Source: Pseudomonas sp. Irchel 3H7
GTDB lineage: Bacteria > Pseudomonadota > Gammaproteobacteria > Pseudomonadales > Pseudomonadaceae
Direction: 5' to 3'
Assembly: GCF_900187605.1 (NCBI RefSeq)
Contig: NZ_FYEA01000005.1
Coordinates: 349,866-413,865, forward strand
Length of the DNA: 64,000 nucleotides
The notes under the pieces are model-generated. The model saw nothing but the letters and a program-made list of their open reading frames with translations. It was not told the origin of the DNA and did not search any database. Positions 55,743 to 64,000 of this stretch are shown piece after piece; within the stretch, counting starts at the first letter, position 1; every line of letters starts with the position of its first letter. Made by a program: the position numbers and the translations under genes.

Positions 55743-56981
55743 TCAGACGTGAGCCAGAACCGGCAGAGGTGCAGCCAGCAGGCGTTCATCCAGCAGGCCA
55801 AGGCCTTCCTGAAACAACTGATTGCTGCGCTCGGTATCGCCCAACTGTGCGAGCAAGCGCGCCAGTTCCGCACAGGCCTCCGGATTGCGCTGCACACGCA
55901 GGCTGCTTTCCAGATAATCCCGCGCCTTGCCCCACAGACTGGTTTGCAGACACAGTCGGCCGAGGGTCAACAACAAGCTCGGATCGTTCGGATGATCTTT
56001 CAGCCAGCCTTCGGCGGTTTGTAACTGACGGGCCGGATCGCTGCCGCGCACCAGACCGTAGAGACGCGCCAGATGGCTGTCGTACTTGCGCTTGAGGGCG
56101 GTACGCAGCACTTCTTCCGCTTCGACCTGAGCGCCCAACTGACGCAGCTGTTCGGCGTACGCCAGCACCAGGGGCGGCTCCTGACGCTGAGCCGAGGTGA
56201 GTTGCTCCCAGGCGCGCGTGAGCGACTGCAAGCCAACGCTCCCGTCCTCTTCGCGCTGCGCTGCCAGCGAAAGGTTTTCACCCCAGGCGCGGCGTTCCAG
56301 TTCAGCCAGTTCGGCGGGGGGCAGGACTTTGTCCTTGCGCAATTCCGGCAGCAGACGAATCACCGCCGACCATTCGCCGCGCTGTTGGTACAAGCGCTGC
56401 AACTGGCGCAGCGTCTGCGCATTGTGCGGATGGCGATCATGCATCGCTTGCAGGGTCACCAAGGCACCGTCGGTATCGCCACGGTCGGTCTGCAACTGCG
56501 CATGACTCAGAGCGATTGCCAATTCCGCTTGAGGCTGACGCTCCAGCGCGCGCTCCAGCAAACGATCGCACTCTTCGTAATTGCCTTGCTCATTGGCCGC
56601 GCGGGCTGCACCGAGGTAGTACAGCAGCGGCTGGCGCTCGGCTTCAGCCGCTCGATAGAGATGACGCTGCGCGCTGGCCCAGCGACCTTCAGCCAGATCC
56701 AGTTGGCCGTGCTCGATCGCTACCTGCACGCGACGACTGCGGTTGCGCCGTGACCAGGGATTGACCACGCCAGTTGAGGTCATGACCAACTCGACCAAGG
56801 CCTTGATGCCCCAGATCAGCAGCCACAAAACCGCGATCACCGCCAGTGTCGCCCATAGACTCGCTTCGTAACGGAAGCTCTTGTAGGCAATCAGCACGTA
56901 GCCAGAATGCTGTGCCACTGCAAAGCCCAGCGCCGCCGTCGCCGCGATCACCAGAAACACGATCACATAGAGGCGTTTCAT
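55743..56981 (-). CDS. hemY: heme biosynthesis-associated TPR protein HemY
   Basis: A 412-residue protein with two N-terminal membrane segments (LYVIVFLVIAATAALGFAV and ATLAVIAVLWLLIWGIKALV) and a C-terminal region of tetratricopeptide-like repeats (LLLTLGRLCLQTSLWGKARD; ELARLLAQLGDTERSNQLFQ). HemY of gammaproteobacteria belongs to the hemCDXY cluster; recent work suggests a scaffolding role. It overlaps hemX by 4 bp (ATGA). Confidence 0.92.
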   Translation of the reverse strand: MKRLYVIVFLVIAATAALGFAVAQHSGYVLIAYKSFRYEASLWATLAVIAVLWLLIWGIKALVELVMTSTGVVNPWSRRNRSRRVQVAIEHGQLDLAEGRWASAQRHLYRAAEAERQPLLYYLGAARAANEQGNYEECDRLLERALERQPQAELAIALSHAQLQTDRGDTDGALVTLQAMHDRHPHNAQTLRQLQRLYQQRGEWSAVIRLLPELRKDKVLPPAELAELERRAWGENLSLAAQREEDGSVGLQSLTRAWEQLTSAQRQEPPLVLAYAEQLRQLGAQVEAEEVLRTALKRKYDSHLARLYGLVRGSDPARQLQTAEGWLKDHPNDPSLLLTLGRLCLQTSLWGKARDYLESSLRVQRNPEACAELARLLAQLGDTERSNQLFQEGLGLLDERLLAAPLPVLAHV

Positions 56982-58120
56982 GGCGTGGTCTCCTGCGCAG
57001 TGTTGGCGGCAGGTTTGGCAAAGGGTTTCACCGACTCTTCGGCGTTGACGTTGCGCCGCTCAAGATAGGCTTGCACCGCACTCAGCGTGCCGGCCAGATC
57101 CGGCGTCGTGACCGTGACCGGTTCCTTGCTCAACTCACCGACCTGTTCAAGCATCACTTTGCTTTGCGGATTGTCCGGGTTGAAATTGCCCTTGAGTACA
57201 TCACGTGCTTCGGCCAGTGCCTGGGTGTAGACCGGCGCCTGCCCGTTGAGCGCTGCCCACTGTGCCTGCTCAAGTGCAAGGCTCAGGGCCAGACGCACCT
57301 GACTCAGGCTCTGCCCGGCCAGCAGCGGCCGCACATTTTTGTCGGCGTTGAAATCGATACGGATGTAGCGCGAGACCTGATCCCACCACTGCGCCCAGCG
57401 ACTGGCGCCGTCACCGTCGGCAGTCAGGCCCAGCAGCGATTCGCCGCGATCCTTGTACTCCGGCGCCAGCTCGGTGAGGTCAATGACCTGATCGCGCAAC
57501 GCGCCGAGACGCAGGAACAAACCGGTGCGATCCGGTTGCGCAGTGCTGCGCAGCGCTACCAGGGTTTTCGCCACTTGCTCGCGAGCGGCGAAGGAACCGG
57601 GATCGTTTTGCTCACGGAGGATTTCGTCGGCGCCCTGCACCAGCGCCTGAGCGCTGCTGATGTCCTGCAACGCCGACAGACGCAGGCTGGCCAGACGCAG
57701 CAGGTGCTCGGCCTCAGCCAGACGCCAGTCCTTGCGGCTGGCGCCAAGCACCGTTTCCAGGCGTTGATTGAGGCGCTGTTGATCGCCCTGAAGCTGCGTC
57801 ACCAGACGCTGGCGTTCGGCAAGTTCGTCGGCACCGGGCAGTTGCGCGAGGCGCTCGGTCAGACGCTGTTCATTGAGCTTCAGACTCTGCGCCTGATCGT
57901 TCAATGCCTGCACTTCAGCGGATTGCTGCTGAGTATTGGTCTGCAGGTGACGGACCTGCCAGACACCCCAGCCACCGATCGCGACACCGGCAGCGCCGAG
58001 CAACAAGGCGACGATGGCCAATCCATTGCCTCGGCGCGGCTCTGTGGCCGGCGGTGGAGTTTCAACCTGGGGTTCAATCACAGGCTGGACGTCATCTTTT
58101 GGCAAGGCTGTTTCGCTCAC
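56978..58120 (-). CDS. hemX: HemX membrane protein
   Basis: A 380-residue protein with a proline-rich N-terminal cytoplasmic segment, one membrane segment (GLAIVALLLGAAGVAIGGWG) and a coiled-coil periplasmic part (NTQQQSAEVQALNDQAQSLK; GDQQRLNQRLETVLGASRKD). It is often annotated as uroporphyrin-III C-methyltransferase because of an old E. coli label, but no methyltransferase domain is present. It lies 16 bp after hemD and is coupled to hemY. Confidence 0.9.
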   Translation of the reverse strand: MSETALPKDDVQPVIEPQVETPPPATEPRRGNGLAIVALLLGAAGVAIGGWGVWQVRHLQTNTQQQSAEVQALNDQAQSLKLNEQRLTERLAQLPGADELAERQRLVTQLQGDQQRLNQRLETVLGASRKDWRLAEAEHLLRLASLRLSALQDISSAQALVQGADEILREQNDPGSFAAREQVAKTLVALRSTAQPDRTGLFLRLGALRDQVIDLTELAPEYKDRGESLLGLTADGDGASRWAQWWDQVSRYIRIDFNADKNVRPLLAGQSLSQVRLALSLALEQAQWAALNGQAPVYTQALAEARDVLKGNFNPDNPQSKVMLEQVGELSKEPVTVTTPDLAGTLSAVQAYLERRNVNAEESVKPFAKPAANTAQETTP

Positions 58121-58136
58121 GTATCCATCCTTTGCA

Positions 58137-58898
58137 TTAGAAAACGGGTTCGGGATGCTCCCGTAACGCCGTCAGCAAAGCCGCGGCACTCGCGCCGCGG
58201 CAATCCACAACTGTTTGAGCCCCGGCGGCACGTGCCAGCTCGGCGACCCTTGGGCTTGGTACAAACAACGGCAACGGCGCGATGGTCGGCCAGGCATCGC
58301 CGGCCATTTGGCGCAGGTGCTCGAAACCCTGTCCACTGCTGACCACCAGCCCGTTCAAGCGTTCCGCTGCGATCCGCCGTGGCAGCTCATCCGGGGCATA
58401 GGCCGGCAGGTCGCGCCGATACAATTCCAGATACTCGACACTAGCACCTCGCTCACGCAAGCGCTCGGCGAGCAACTCGCGCCCGCCCTCGCCGCGCAAG
58501 ATCAACACCTGCGCGCCGGGCTGGCTGATCGCCTCACGCAGACGCGGCAATTGCAGCAACGCCTCGCTGTCATCGCCGTCAGCCGGGAAGTTCGCGTCCA
58601 GACCGTGATCCAGCAGAATCTGCGCAGTCGCCGCACCGACGCTGAACCAGGGCATCGTCAGTGCAGAAGTGCCGTCGAGCAGATCGAGCGCAATACGCGC
58701 CGCCGGCTTGCTGACGACAATCACTGCGCTGCAACTTGGCAACTGTGTAATCGCCCGACGTATTTTCTCAGAGACCGGCAGCGGGGCAATTTCCAAAAGC
58801 GGCAGGCAACTGCTGAAAATCCCCTGCGCGGCCAACGTCTCCGCCAGCGCCGCACAGTCTTCTGCAGGACGCGTCAGCAGCAGGCGCCAGTCCGTCAC
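58137..58898 (-). CDS. hemD: uroporphyrinogen-III synthase
   Basis: A 253-residue two-lobed HemD with the weakly conserved signatures [40 protein letters not shown] and [20 protein letters not shown]. It cyclises hydroxymethylbilane with inversion of ring D. It overlaps hemC by 4 bp (ATGA), so the two products, which act in sequence, are coupled. Confidence 0.93.
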   Translation of the reverse strand: MTDWRLLLTRPAEDCAALAETLAAQGIFSSCLPLLEIAPLPVSEKIRRAITQLPSCSAVIVVSKPAARIALDLLDGTSALTMPWFSVGAATAQILLDHGLDANFPADGDDSEALLQLPRLREAISQPGAQVLILRGEGGRELLAERLRERGASVEYLELYRRDLPAYAPDELPRRIAAERLNGLVVSSGQGFEHLRQMAGDAWPTIAPLPLFVPSPRVAELARAAGAQTVVDCRGASAAALLTALREHPEPVF

Positions 58899-59836
58899 TC
58901 GTGACCTGCCTCGCCATAGACCGCTTTGAGAATATCGTCGGCGCCCTGGCTGAGCAGATCTTCGGCCACCTTCACGCCCAATGCTTCGGCATCGGCACGT
59001 GGCGCACGAGCTTCGGCGCTGAGCAGCTTGCCACCGCTCGGTTCACCGACCAGACCGCGCAGCCATAACTGCTCACCTTCGAGCACGGCGTAGCAGGCGA
59101 TCGGCACTTGGCAGCCGCCATTCAAATGTTTGTTGAGGGCACGTTCGGCGGTCACACGCGAAGTGGTATCGGCGTGATGCAGCGGTGCGAGCAAGGCGTG
59201 GATTTCAGTGTCGGCGCTGCGGCATTCGATGCCGACTGCGCCTTGGCCACCAGCCGGCAGGCTGTCATCGACGCTGATTGCCGAAGTGATGCGGTCTTCG
59301 AAGCCGAGGCGGATCAGGCCGGCGGCCGCGAGGATGATTGCGTCGTACTCGCCGGCATCAAGCTTGGCCAGGCGCGTGTTGACGTTGCCGCGCAGGAAGC
59401 GGATCTGCAGGTCCGGACGGCGGGTCAGCAATTGCGCCTGACGACGCAGACTCGATGTGCCGACGATCGCGCCGGCAGGCAACGCATCGAGACTGGCGTA
59501 GGTATTGGAAACGAAGGCATCGCGCGGATCTTCGCGCTCGCAAATGCAAAACAGACCGAGGCCTTCAGGGAAGTCCATCGGCACGTCTTTCATCGAGTGC
59601 ACGGCGATGTCGGCTTGATTTTCCAGCAGCGCGGTTTCCAGTTCCTTGACGAACAGGCCCTTGCCGCCGATTTTCGACAGCGGCGAATCGAGCAGCTTGT
59701 CGCCGCGACTGACCATGGGCACCAGCGTCACCAGCAGGCCCGGATGGGCCGCTTCCAGACGGGCGTTGACGTATTCGGCCTGCCAGAGGGCCAGCGCACT
59801 TTTACGGGTGGCGATGCGGATTTCGCGAGAGGACAT
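58895..59836 (-). CDS. hemC: hydroxymethylbilane synthase (porphobilinogen deaminase)
   Basis: The 313-residue enzyme carries [20 protein letters not shown] at the N terminus, the arginine-rich [17 protein letters not shown] loop and the dipyrromethane cofactor cysteine in [14 protein letters not shown]. It joins four porphobilinogen molecules into hydroxymethylbilane. It is the first gene of hemCDXY and follows algR by 138 bp on the same strand; a likely extended -10 promoter lies 31 bp upstream. Confidence 0.96.
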   Translation of the reverse strand: MSSREIRIATRKSALALWQAEYVNARLEAAHPGLLVTLVPMVSRGDKLLDSPLSKIGGKGLFVKELETALLENQADIAVHSMKDVPMDFPEGLGLFCICEREDPRDAFVSNTYASLDALPAGAIVGTSSLRRQAQLLTRRPDLQIRFLRGNVNTRLAKLDAGEYDAIILAAAGLIRLGFEDRITSAISVDDSLPAGGQGAVGIECRSADTEIHALLAPLHHADTTSRVTAERALNKHLNGGCQVPIACYAVLEGEQLWLRGLVGEPSGGKLLSAEARAPRADAEALGVKVAEDLLSQGADDILKAVYGEAGHE

Positions 59837-59866
59837 GGATCAATCCGTACTGAATAGATACGGCGG

Positions 59867-59875
59867 ATAATAACA
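59867..59875 (-). promoter_or_regulatory. extended -10 promoter of hemC
   Basis: On the minus strand TG-T-TATTAT (59875-59867) is an extended -10 motif 31 bp before hemC. The surrounding CTGTTATTATCCGC also occurs in the argH promoter. No -35 is evident. Confidence 0.5.
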
Positions 59876-59974
59876 GCTCAGCCAAATCCACTTTGACTTG
59901 AATCAGAGTCGGCGCGGCCTCCCTGGCCCGCAGTGCCCGGTAAAAAGGAGCTGGAGCCACCCGGAATGAGCGGG

Positions 59975-60721
59975 TTACAAGCCCTGCATCATTTTGCGCA
60001 CACCGGCCACATGCCGACGACTGACGATCAGCGCATCACCATTGAGACCTTTGAGGAATAGCTGGAAATGCCCCAGCGGTGTGCGTTGCAGACGTTCGAT
60101 GCGGTCGCGGGCGACCAGCGCGTTGCGGTGGATACGCACAAAGCGCTCGCCGAATTCGTCTTCAAGGGCTTTGAGCGGCTCGTCCAGCAGCACCTCACCA
60201 GCCTCATGGCGCAAGGTCACGTATTTATGGTCAGCAATGAAATAGACCACCTGATCCAGCGGGATCAGTTCGATGCCTTTGCGGGTGCGGGCGCTGATGT
60301 GGCTGCGCGGACCGGTGCCGCTTTCGGCAGCGGGACGGGTCAGGGCCGAGAGTTGCGCCCGGTTGGGACGTTCCGCCCGTTTCAGGGCGTCATGCAGATG
60401 TTCGGTTCGCACGGGTTTCACCACATAGCCCACGGCGCTGGCCTGCAGGGCTTCCACGGCAAATTCATCGGGGCTGGTGCAAAACACCACGGCGGGCGGC
60501 GTTTCTCGTTCGCACAGACGGGCAGCGACTTGCAGGCCATCGAGGCCCGGCATGCGGATATCAAGTAACACGATATCCGGTTTGTGGCTGTCGATCAGTG
60601 CCAACGCCTCCTCGCCATTCGTGGCGCTGGGCTCCAGAACTGTATAACCCTCGAGCTCGCTCACCATTCGGCTGAGGCGCTCGCGAGCCAGTGGTTCGTC
60701 ATCAACGATCAGGACATTCAT
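59975..60721 (-). CDS. algR: LytTR response regulator AlgR
   Basis: The 248-residue protein has a receiver domain with the phosphoacceptor Asp54 in IVLLDIRMPGLDGL, acidic pair in NVLIVDDEPLARERL, Lys in VVKPVRTEHLHDAL, and a C-terminal LytTR DNA-binding domain (ELIPLDQVVYFIADHKYVTL; EFGERFVRIHRNALVARDRI). In P. aeruginosa it controls alginate, twitching motility and other virulence traits. The start at 60721 gives the same length as the P. aeruginosa protein and overlaps (ATGA) the stop of the kinase remnant. The cognate kinase gene next to it is reduced to a fragment. Confidence 0.95.
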   Translation of the reverse strand: MNVLIVDDEPLARERLSRMVSELEGYTVLEPSATNGEEALALIDSHKPDIVLLDIRMPGLDGLQVAARLCERETPPAVVFCTSPDEFAVEALQASAVGYVVKPVRTEHLHDALKRAERPNRAQLSALTRPAAESGTGPRSHISARTRKGIELIPLDQVVYFIADHKYVTLRHEAGEVLLDEPLKALEDEFGERFVRIHRNALVARDRIERLQRTPLGHFQLFLKGLNGDALIVSRRHVAGVRKMMQGL

Positions 60722-60855
60722 ATTGCGCTGGATTCCTGCGTGAGTCTCGCACAAGGATAGCGTAGACAGGTGAAGTGACGTCCGTCACCGCGATCCACGC
60801 TAAGACTAGCCCGAGCGCCAAAAAGTGCCGTACGTCGGCCAGCAATATTTGCCAG
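60718..60855 (-). pseudogene. C-terminal remnant of the AlgZ/FimS sensor kinase
   Basis: Directly upstream of algR, overlapping its start as ATGA, lies a frame whose last 45 codons read LANIAGRRTALFGARASLSV then DRGDGRHFTCLRYPCARLTQ and ESSAI. This matches the end of LytS/FimS-type histidine kinases, where a block like LANI-R-ALFG closes the ATP-binding domain. The frame continues upstream to 60921 (TTG, after a TAA), but that part does not resemble a kinase, and the rest of the gap to argH is under 340 bp. Thus the sensor kinase found between algR and argH in P. aeruginosa seems deleted. Confidence 0.6.
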
Positions 60856-61134
60856 TGTCCGGGTCGTACTGCTCAAAGCCCGCTGTTTCCTGCGTTTCTC
60901 ACGGGGATTGCCGAAGGACAATTACACCCACCCCCCTCTTCTTATAGTCGGCGACCAGACCTTTGCGCGATCTGCAGTCGCGCCGACCCTTATGTCCTAC
61001 TGTAGACGCTCGTCGGGCCGATATTGCTCAATCGAAAAATATCCTTGCGCCAATTCCCCGGGTGCAGCGCCGACTATGGCGCACACAATGAGAAAAAAAC
61101 GTATCGACCGGTGTCAGCGACAGTCCGGGCAACC
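60856..61134. other. gap between algZ remnant and argH promoter
   Basis: About 280 bp with no recognisable gene on either strand. All frames are short or interrupted. If the algZ deletion is real, the junction must lie here. It should also contain a promoter for algR on the minus strand; I cannot locate it with confidence. Confidence 0.5.
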
Positions 61135-61135
61135 C

Positions 61136-61144
61136 TGTTATTAT
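61136..61144 (+). promoter_or_regulatory. extended -10 promoter of argH
   Basis: TG-T-TATTAT (61136-61144) with GCGACA at 61117-61122 as a poor -35 (16-bp spacing). The flanking CTGTTATTATCCGC is the same 14-mer as in the hemC promoter. It lies about 50 bp before the argH start. Confidence 0.5.
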
Positions 61145-61194
61145 CCGCGCCAGCGTTTCACGCCTTTTTTCTTCAAGCCGATACGAGCGAATTC

Positions 61195-62589
61195 ATGAGC
61201 ACTGACAAGACCAATCAGTCCTGGGGCGGCCGCTTCAGTGAACCCGTCGACGCCTTCGTCGCCCGCTTCACCGCCTCCGTCACTTTCGACCAGCGCCTGT
61301 ATCGCCACGACATCATGGGCTCGATCGCCCACGCCACCATGCTGGCCAAAGTCGGCGTGCTGACCGATGCCGAGCGCGACAGCATCATCGACGGCCTGAA
61401 GACCATTCAGGGCGAAATCGAGGCCGGCCAGTTCGACTGGCGCATCGACCTCGAAGACGTGCACATGAACATCGAAGCACGCCTGACCGACCGCATCGGC
61501 GTCACCGGTAAAAAGCTCCATACCGGGCGTAGCCGCAACGACCAGGTCGCCACCGACATCCGCCTGTGGCTGCGTGACGAAATCGACCTGATCCTCGCCG
61601 AGATCACCCGTTTGCAAAAAGGCCTGCTGGAGCAAGCCGAGCGTGAAGCGGCGAGCATCATGCCCGGCTTCACCCACCTGCAAACCGCGCAGCCAGTGAC
61701 GTTCGGGCACCACATGCTGGCCTGGTTCGAGATGCTCAGCCGCGATTACGAGCGTCTGGTCGACTGCCGCAAGCGTACCAACCGCATGCCACTGGGCAGC
61801 GCCGCGCTGGCCGGCACCACCTACCCGATCGACCGCGAATACACCGCGCAACTGCTCGGTTTCGACGCCGTGGGCGGCAACTCACTGGACAACGTTTCCG
61901 ATCGCGACTTCGCCATCGAATTCTGCTCGGCCGCGAGCATCGCGATGATGCACTTGTCGCGCTTCTCCGAAGAGCTGGTGCTGTGGACCAGCGCGCAGTT
62001 CCAGTTCATCGATCTACCGGATCGCTTCTGCACCGGCAGCTCGATCATGCCGCAAAAGAAAAACCCTGACGTGCCAGAGCTGGTGCGTGGCAAGACCGGC
62101 CGTGTTTTCGGCGCACTGATGGGCCTGCTGACTTTGATGAAAGGCCAGCCGCTGGCCTACAACAAGGACAATCAGGAAGACAAAGAGCCGCTGTTCGACG
62201 CCGCCGATACCCTGCGCGACTCGTTGCGTGCCTTTGCCGACATGATCCCGGCGATCAAACCAAAGCACGCGATCATGCGTGAAGCGGCGCTGCGCGGTTT
62301 CTCCACCGCGACCGACCTCGCCGACTACCTGGTACGCCGTGGCCTGCCGTTCCGTGATTGCCACGAAATCGTCGGCCACGCCGTGAAATACGGCGTTGAC
62401 ACTGGCAAGGATCTGGCCGAAATGAGCCTGGAAGAGTTGCGTCAGTTCAGCGACCAGATCGAGCAGGACGTGTTTGCCGTGCTGACCCTGGAAGGCTCAG
62501 TGAATGCCCGCGACCATATCGGCGGCACTGCGCCGGCGCAGGTCAAGGCAGCTGTGGTGCGCGGTCAGGCCCTGATCGCCAGTCGCTAA
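61195..62589 (+). CDS. argH: argininosuccinate lyase
   Basis: The 464-residue enzyme begins [20 protein letters not shown]. It carries the [20 protein letters not shown] motif and the fumarase-superfamily signature [20 protein letters not shown] with the catalytic Ser loop. It splits argininosuccinate into arginine and fumarate in arginine synthesis. The start at 61195 is the family start; the frame remains open through the promoter region upstream. A REPIN of family C follows 4 bp after the stop codon. Confidence 0.97.
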   Translation: MSTDKTNQSWGGRFSEPVDAFVARFTASVTFDQRLYRHDIMGSIAHATMLAKVGVLTDAERDSIIDGLKTIQGEIEAGQFDWRIDLEDVHMNIEARLTDRIGVTGKKLHTGRSRNDQVATDIRLWLRDEIDLILAEITRLQKGLLEQAEREAASIMPGFTHLQTAQPVTFGHHMLAWFEMLSRDYERLVDCRKRTNRMPLGSAALAGTTYPIDREYTAQLLGFDAVGGNSLDNVSDRDFAIEFCSAASIAMMHLSRFSEELVLWTSAQFQFIDLPDRFCTGSSIMPQKKNPDVPELVRGKTGRVFGALMGLLTLMKGQPLAYNKDNQEDKEPLFDAADTLRDSLRAFADMIPAIKPKHAIMREAALRGFSTATDLADYLVRRGLPFRDCHEIVGHAVKYGVDTGKDLAEMSLEELRQFSDQIEQDVFAVLTLEGSVNARDHIGGTAPAQVKAAVVRGQALIASR

Positions 62590-62593
62590 AAGC

Positions 62594-62684
62594 ATCGCTG
62601 GCAAGCCAGCTCCCACAGGGTTCTTTGTTGGAACACAATTTTGCGTTCGACCCAAAGACCTGTGGCAGCTGGCGTGCCAGCGAT
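62594..62684. repeat. REPIN, family C, copy 2
   Basis: ATCGCTGGCAAGCCAGCTCC on the left and the imperfect inverted arm CTGTGGCAGCTGGCGTGCCA-GCGAT on the right. It lies between the convergent argH and GST genes. Confidence 0.82.
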
Positions 62685-62709
62685 TACCTACTTACAAACG
62701 CCACAAAAC

Positions 62710-63369
62710 TCACTTCTTGGCAGCAATCATCGCCAAAAACGCCGGCATCGCCGCTTCTTTATCCGCTGCAATCTTCTGCACATGCGGATTCTGCTCAAGC
62801 CGCTCCAGCAGCGCTTTCGCCTTTGGCATCTGCGCCAGAAAATCGATCCCGAACAGTTTCTGCCCGACTGCACAGGCCAGCGGCACGCTGTAGAGGAAGT
62901 ACAAGTCGGCAATGCTCAGACTGTCGCCCGCCACATACGGGGCGAACTTGCCGTGCCGATCCAGCGCCGCAAAACCCAGCTGCAATTCAGTCTTGGTCTT
63001 TTCCTTGATCGCGTCCGGCAGGGTCATGCCGAAGAACGCCTCGCCGTAACAAGCGCGTCCCGGCAACTCGATGTACAGCTCGATTTCCTTGGCAATCGCC
63101 AATACCTGCGCGCGTTCGAACGGATCGCTTGGCAGCAGTGGTGAGCCTTTCTGGGTCTGCTCGAGGTATTCGAGGATGATCGCGGTTTCGTTGATGAAAC
63201 CGGCGTCCACACCGAGCACCGGGACTTTGCCGCGTGGGCTGATGGCCAGAGATTCCGCGGTTTGCGCCGGGTAGAACGTGACCTCTTCGAACGGCAGGCC
63301 TTTTTCCAGCAGCGCCAGTTTGACCATGTTGTAGTAGTTGCTGACTGAGAATCCGTAGAGCTTGAGCAT
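62710..63369 (-). CDS. glutathione S-transferase family protein
   Basis: A 219-residue protein with an N-terminal thioredoxin-like domain (MLKLYGFSVSNYYNMVKLAL; GKVPVLGVDAGFINETAIIL, with the usual Pro and acidic residue after a Ser/Thr-like position) and an all-helical C-terminal domain (SIADLYFLYSVPLACAVGQK). The substrate is unknown. The ATG at 63369 has GGAGG 7 bp upstream; an adjacent GTG is also possible. Confidence 0.9.
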   Translation of the reverse strand: MLKLYGFSVSNYYNMVKLALLEKGLPFEEVTFYPAQTAESLAISPRGKVPVLGVDAGFINETAIILEYLEQTQKGSPLLPSDPFERAQVLAIAKEIELYIELPGRACYGEAFFGMTLPDAIKEKTKTELQLGFAALDRHGKFAPYVAGDSLSIADLYFLYSVPLACAVGQKLFGIDFLAQMPKAKALLERLEQNPHVQKIAADKEAAMPAFLAMIAAKK

Positions 63370-63492
63370 CACATAGCCTCCAGGCCGTGCGGGGTGGGCA
63401 GGGCATGTTTATAGATCGTGCAGGCGAATCGCGCCAGCAGCATCACCCCGCTGAATGCGGGTAAACTGGCGCCTTTCCATGAGGAGCCTGCC

Positions 63493-63777
63493 ATGAGCGA
63501 GCCGACAGACATCGACAACGACGAAGAAGAGTTCACCGAGGCTACCTTGATCGAAGCCATCGAGAACCAGATCGAAAGCGACAACCCGCCAGCGGCCAAA
63601 GCGACCTTCAACAAGCTGACCCTGGTGGGCGTTGAGCGCGAAGAGATCCTCAATCTGATGGCGCATGTGCTGGCCTATGAGATTGACGCGATGCTTGATG
63701 AAGACCGCGCGTTCAATACCGAATGGTACGAAGCCGCGCTGCGCGCACTGCCAGAGCTGCCACCCGAAAAGCAGTAA
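63493..63777 (+). CDS. small acidic conserved protein
   Basis: A 94-residue strongly acidic protein starting MSEPTDIDNDEEEFTEATLI, with EAIENQIESDNPPAAKATFN and the helical LVGVEREEILNLMAHVLAYE. The start has GAGGAG 7 bp upstream. A similar small gene follows argH in other Pseudomonas (from memory). No function is known to me. It is divergent from the GST gene. Confidence 0.75.
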   Translation: MSEPTDIDNDEEEFTEATLIEAIENQIESDNPPAAKATFNKLTLVGVEREEILNLMAHVLAYEIDAMLDEDRAFNTEWYEAALRALPELPPEKQ

Positions 63778-63794
63778 GCCAAGCACATTCCCCT

Positions 63795-63903
63795 GTGGGA
63801 GCGACGGTGCGACGATTCGACTTGCTCGCGAAAGCGGTACATCAGCAAAAACAGCGCTGAATGACACACCGCTTTCGCGAGCAGGCTCGCTTGTATGGTA
63901 GGA
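63795..63903. repeat. REPIN, family A variant
   Basis: TTGCTCGCGAAAGCGGT (63822-63838) and ACCGCTTTCGCGAGCA (63868-63883) form the inner hairpin. Outside are TGTGGGAGCGA on the left and GGCTCGCTTGTATGGTAGG on the right. It is a diverged member of the family at 1726-1815. The last 97 bp of the window show only a GGAGGAGG/CCTCCTCC inverted pair and no gene. Confidence 0.72.
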
Positions 63904-64000
63904 CTTGAAGGGAGGAGGAGGGACAAGGCTCGATTCTGACTGTTGACGCAGCACAGACCGTGGGAGATTTCGCCCCTCCTCCTTTCACCCAAGCGCCGAT

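Noticed and set aside
63904..64000. GGAGGAGG/CCTCCTCC inverted pair at the end of the window
   Set aside because: Too short and too far apart to call a terminator or a repeat element without the following sequence.

Overview
The window looks like chromosomal DNA of a Pseudomonas of the P. fluorescens group. It is GC-rich and densely coding. As far as I remember it, the gene order (gcvPHT, ubiI-ubiH-pepP, zapA-6S RNA-5-FCL, glpT, ubiD, rho-trxA, ppx/ppk-hemB, algP-algQ-dsbB-hemYXDC-algR-argH) follows the PA5210-PA5263 stretch of P. aeruginosa PAO1. The intergenic regions carry the REP/REPIN-type palindromes typical of P. fluorescens-like genomes. I see no prophage, insertion sequence, CRISPR array, tRNA or rRNA.

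Layout. 1-1.7 kb: 3' part of a GspE/PilB-family ATPase and a small exported DUF2388 protein. 1.8-6.4 kb: glycine cleavage genes gcvT-gcvH and gcvP, with a terminator and a REPIN between gcvH and gcvP. 6.6-9.5 kb: an iron-type ABC permease and binding protein with no ATPase gene nearby. 9.6-14.4 kb: a tightly overlapping ygfB-pepP-ubiH-DUF4442-ubiI operon. 14.5-16.2 kb: a coiled-coil protein, ZapA, 6S RNA, 5-formyl-THF cyclo-ligase and an unlisted 51-residue membrane protein. 16.3-22.2 kb: EVE protein, FliL-like protein, quinone oxidoreductase, TonB-C protein, histidine phosphatase, GlpT with two likely GlpR operators, and ChaC. 22.4-28.9 kb: ubiD with a coupled ferredoxin-reductase gene, an O-acyltransferase, rho and trxA. 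29-32.8 kb: a GntR/FCD regulator divergent from a four-gene polar amino acid ABC importer, which I do not recall at this place in PAO1. 33-40.5 kb: ppx, ppk, hemB, DedA, elbB, UPF0178. 40.6-43.5 kb: a cytochrome c-FTR1 iron permease and a LysR regulator. 43.6-48.4 kb: a five-gene cell-envelope operon (two tandem COG3014-type lipoproteins, a YcfL-like lipoprotein, an LpoB-like lipoprotein and a CsgG-like exported protein). 48.5-54 kb: LysE exporter, MscS channel, ABC-F ATPase, TIGR02444 protein, AlgP and an FKBP isomerase. 54.3-63.8 kb: AlgQ/Rsd, DsbB, hemYXDC, AlgR, ArgH, a GST and a small acidic protein.

Themes. Much of the window is housekeeping: one-carbon metabolism, ubiquinone, heme, polyphosphate and transcription termination, plus the alginate regulators AlgP, AlgQ and AlgR. 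The two most notable observations are these. The algZ/fimS sensor-kinase gene expected between algR and argH appears reduced to about 45 C-terminal codons, still stop-start coupled to algR. The LpoB-containing lipoprotein operon sits in a genus whose known PBP1b activator is LpoP. Repeats fall into five families, one of them a ~150-bp inverted-repeat element with a conserved interior, present twice.
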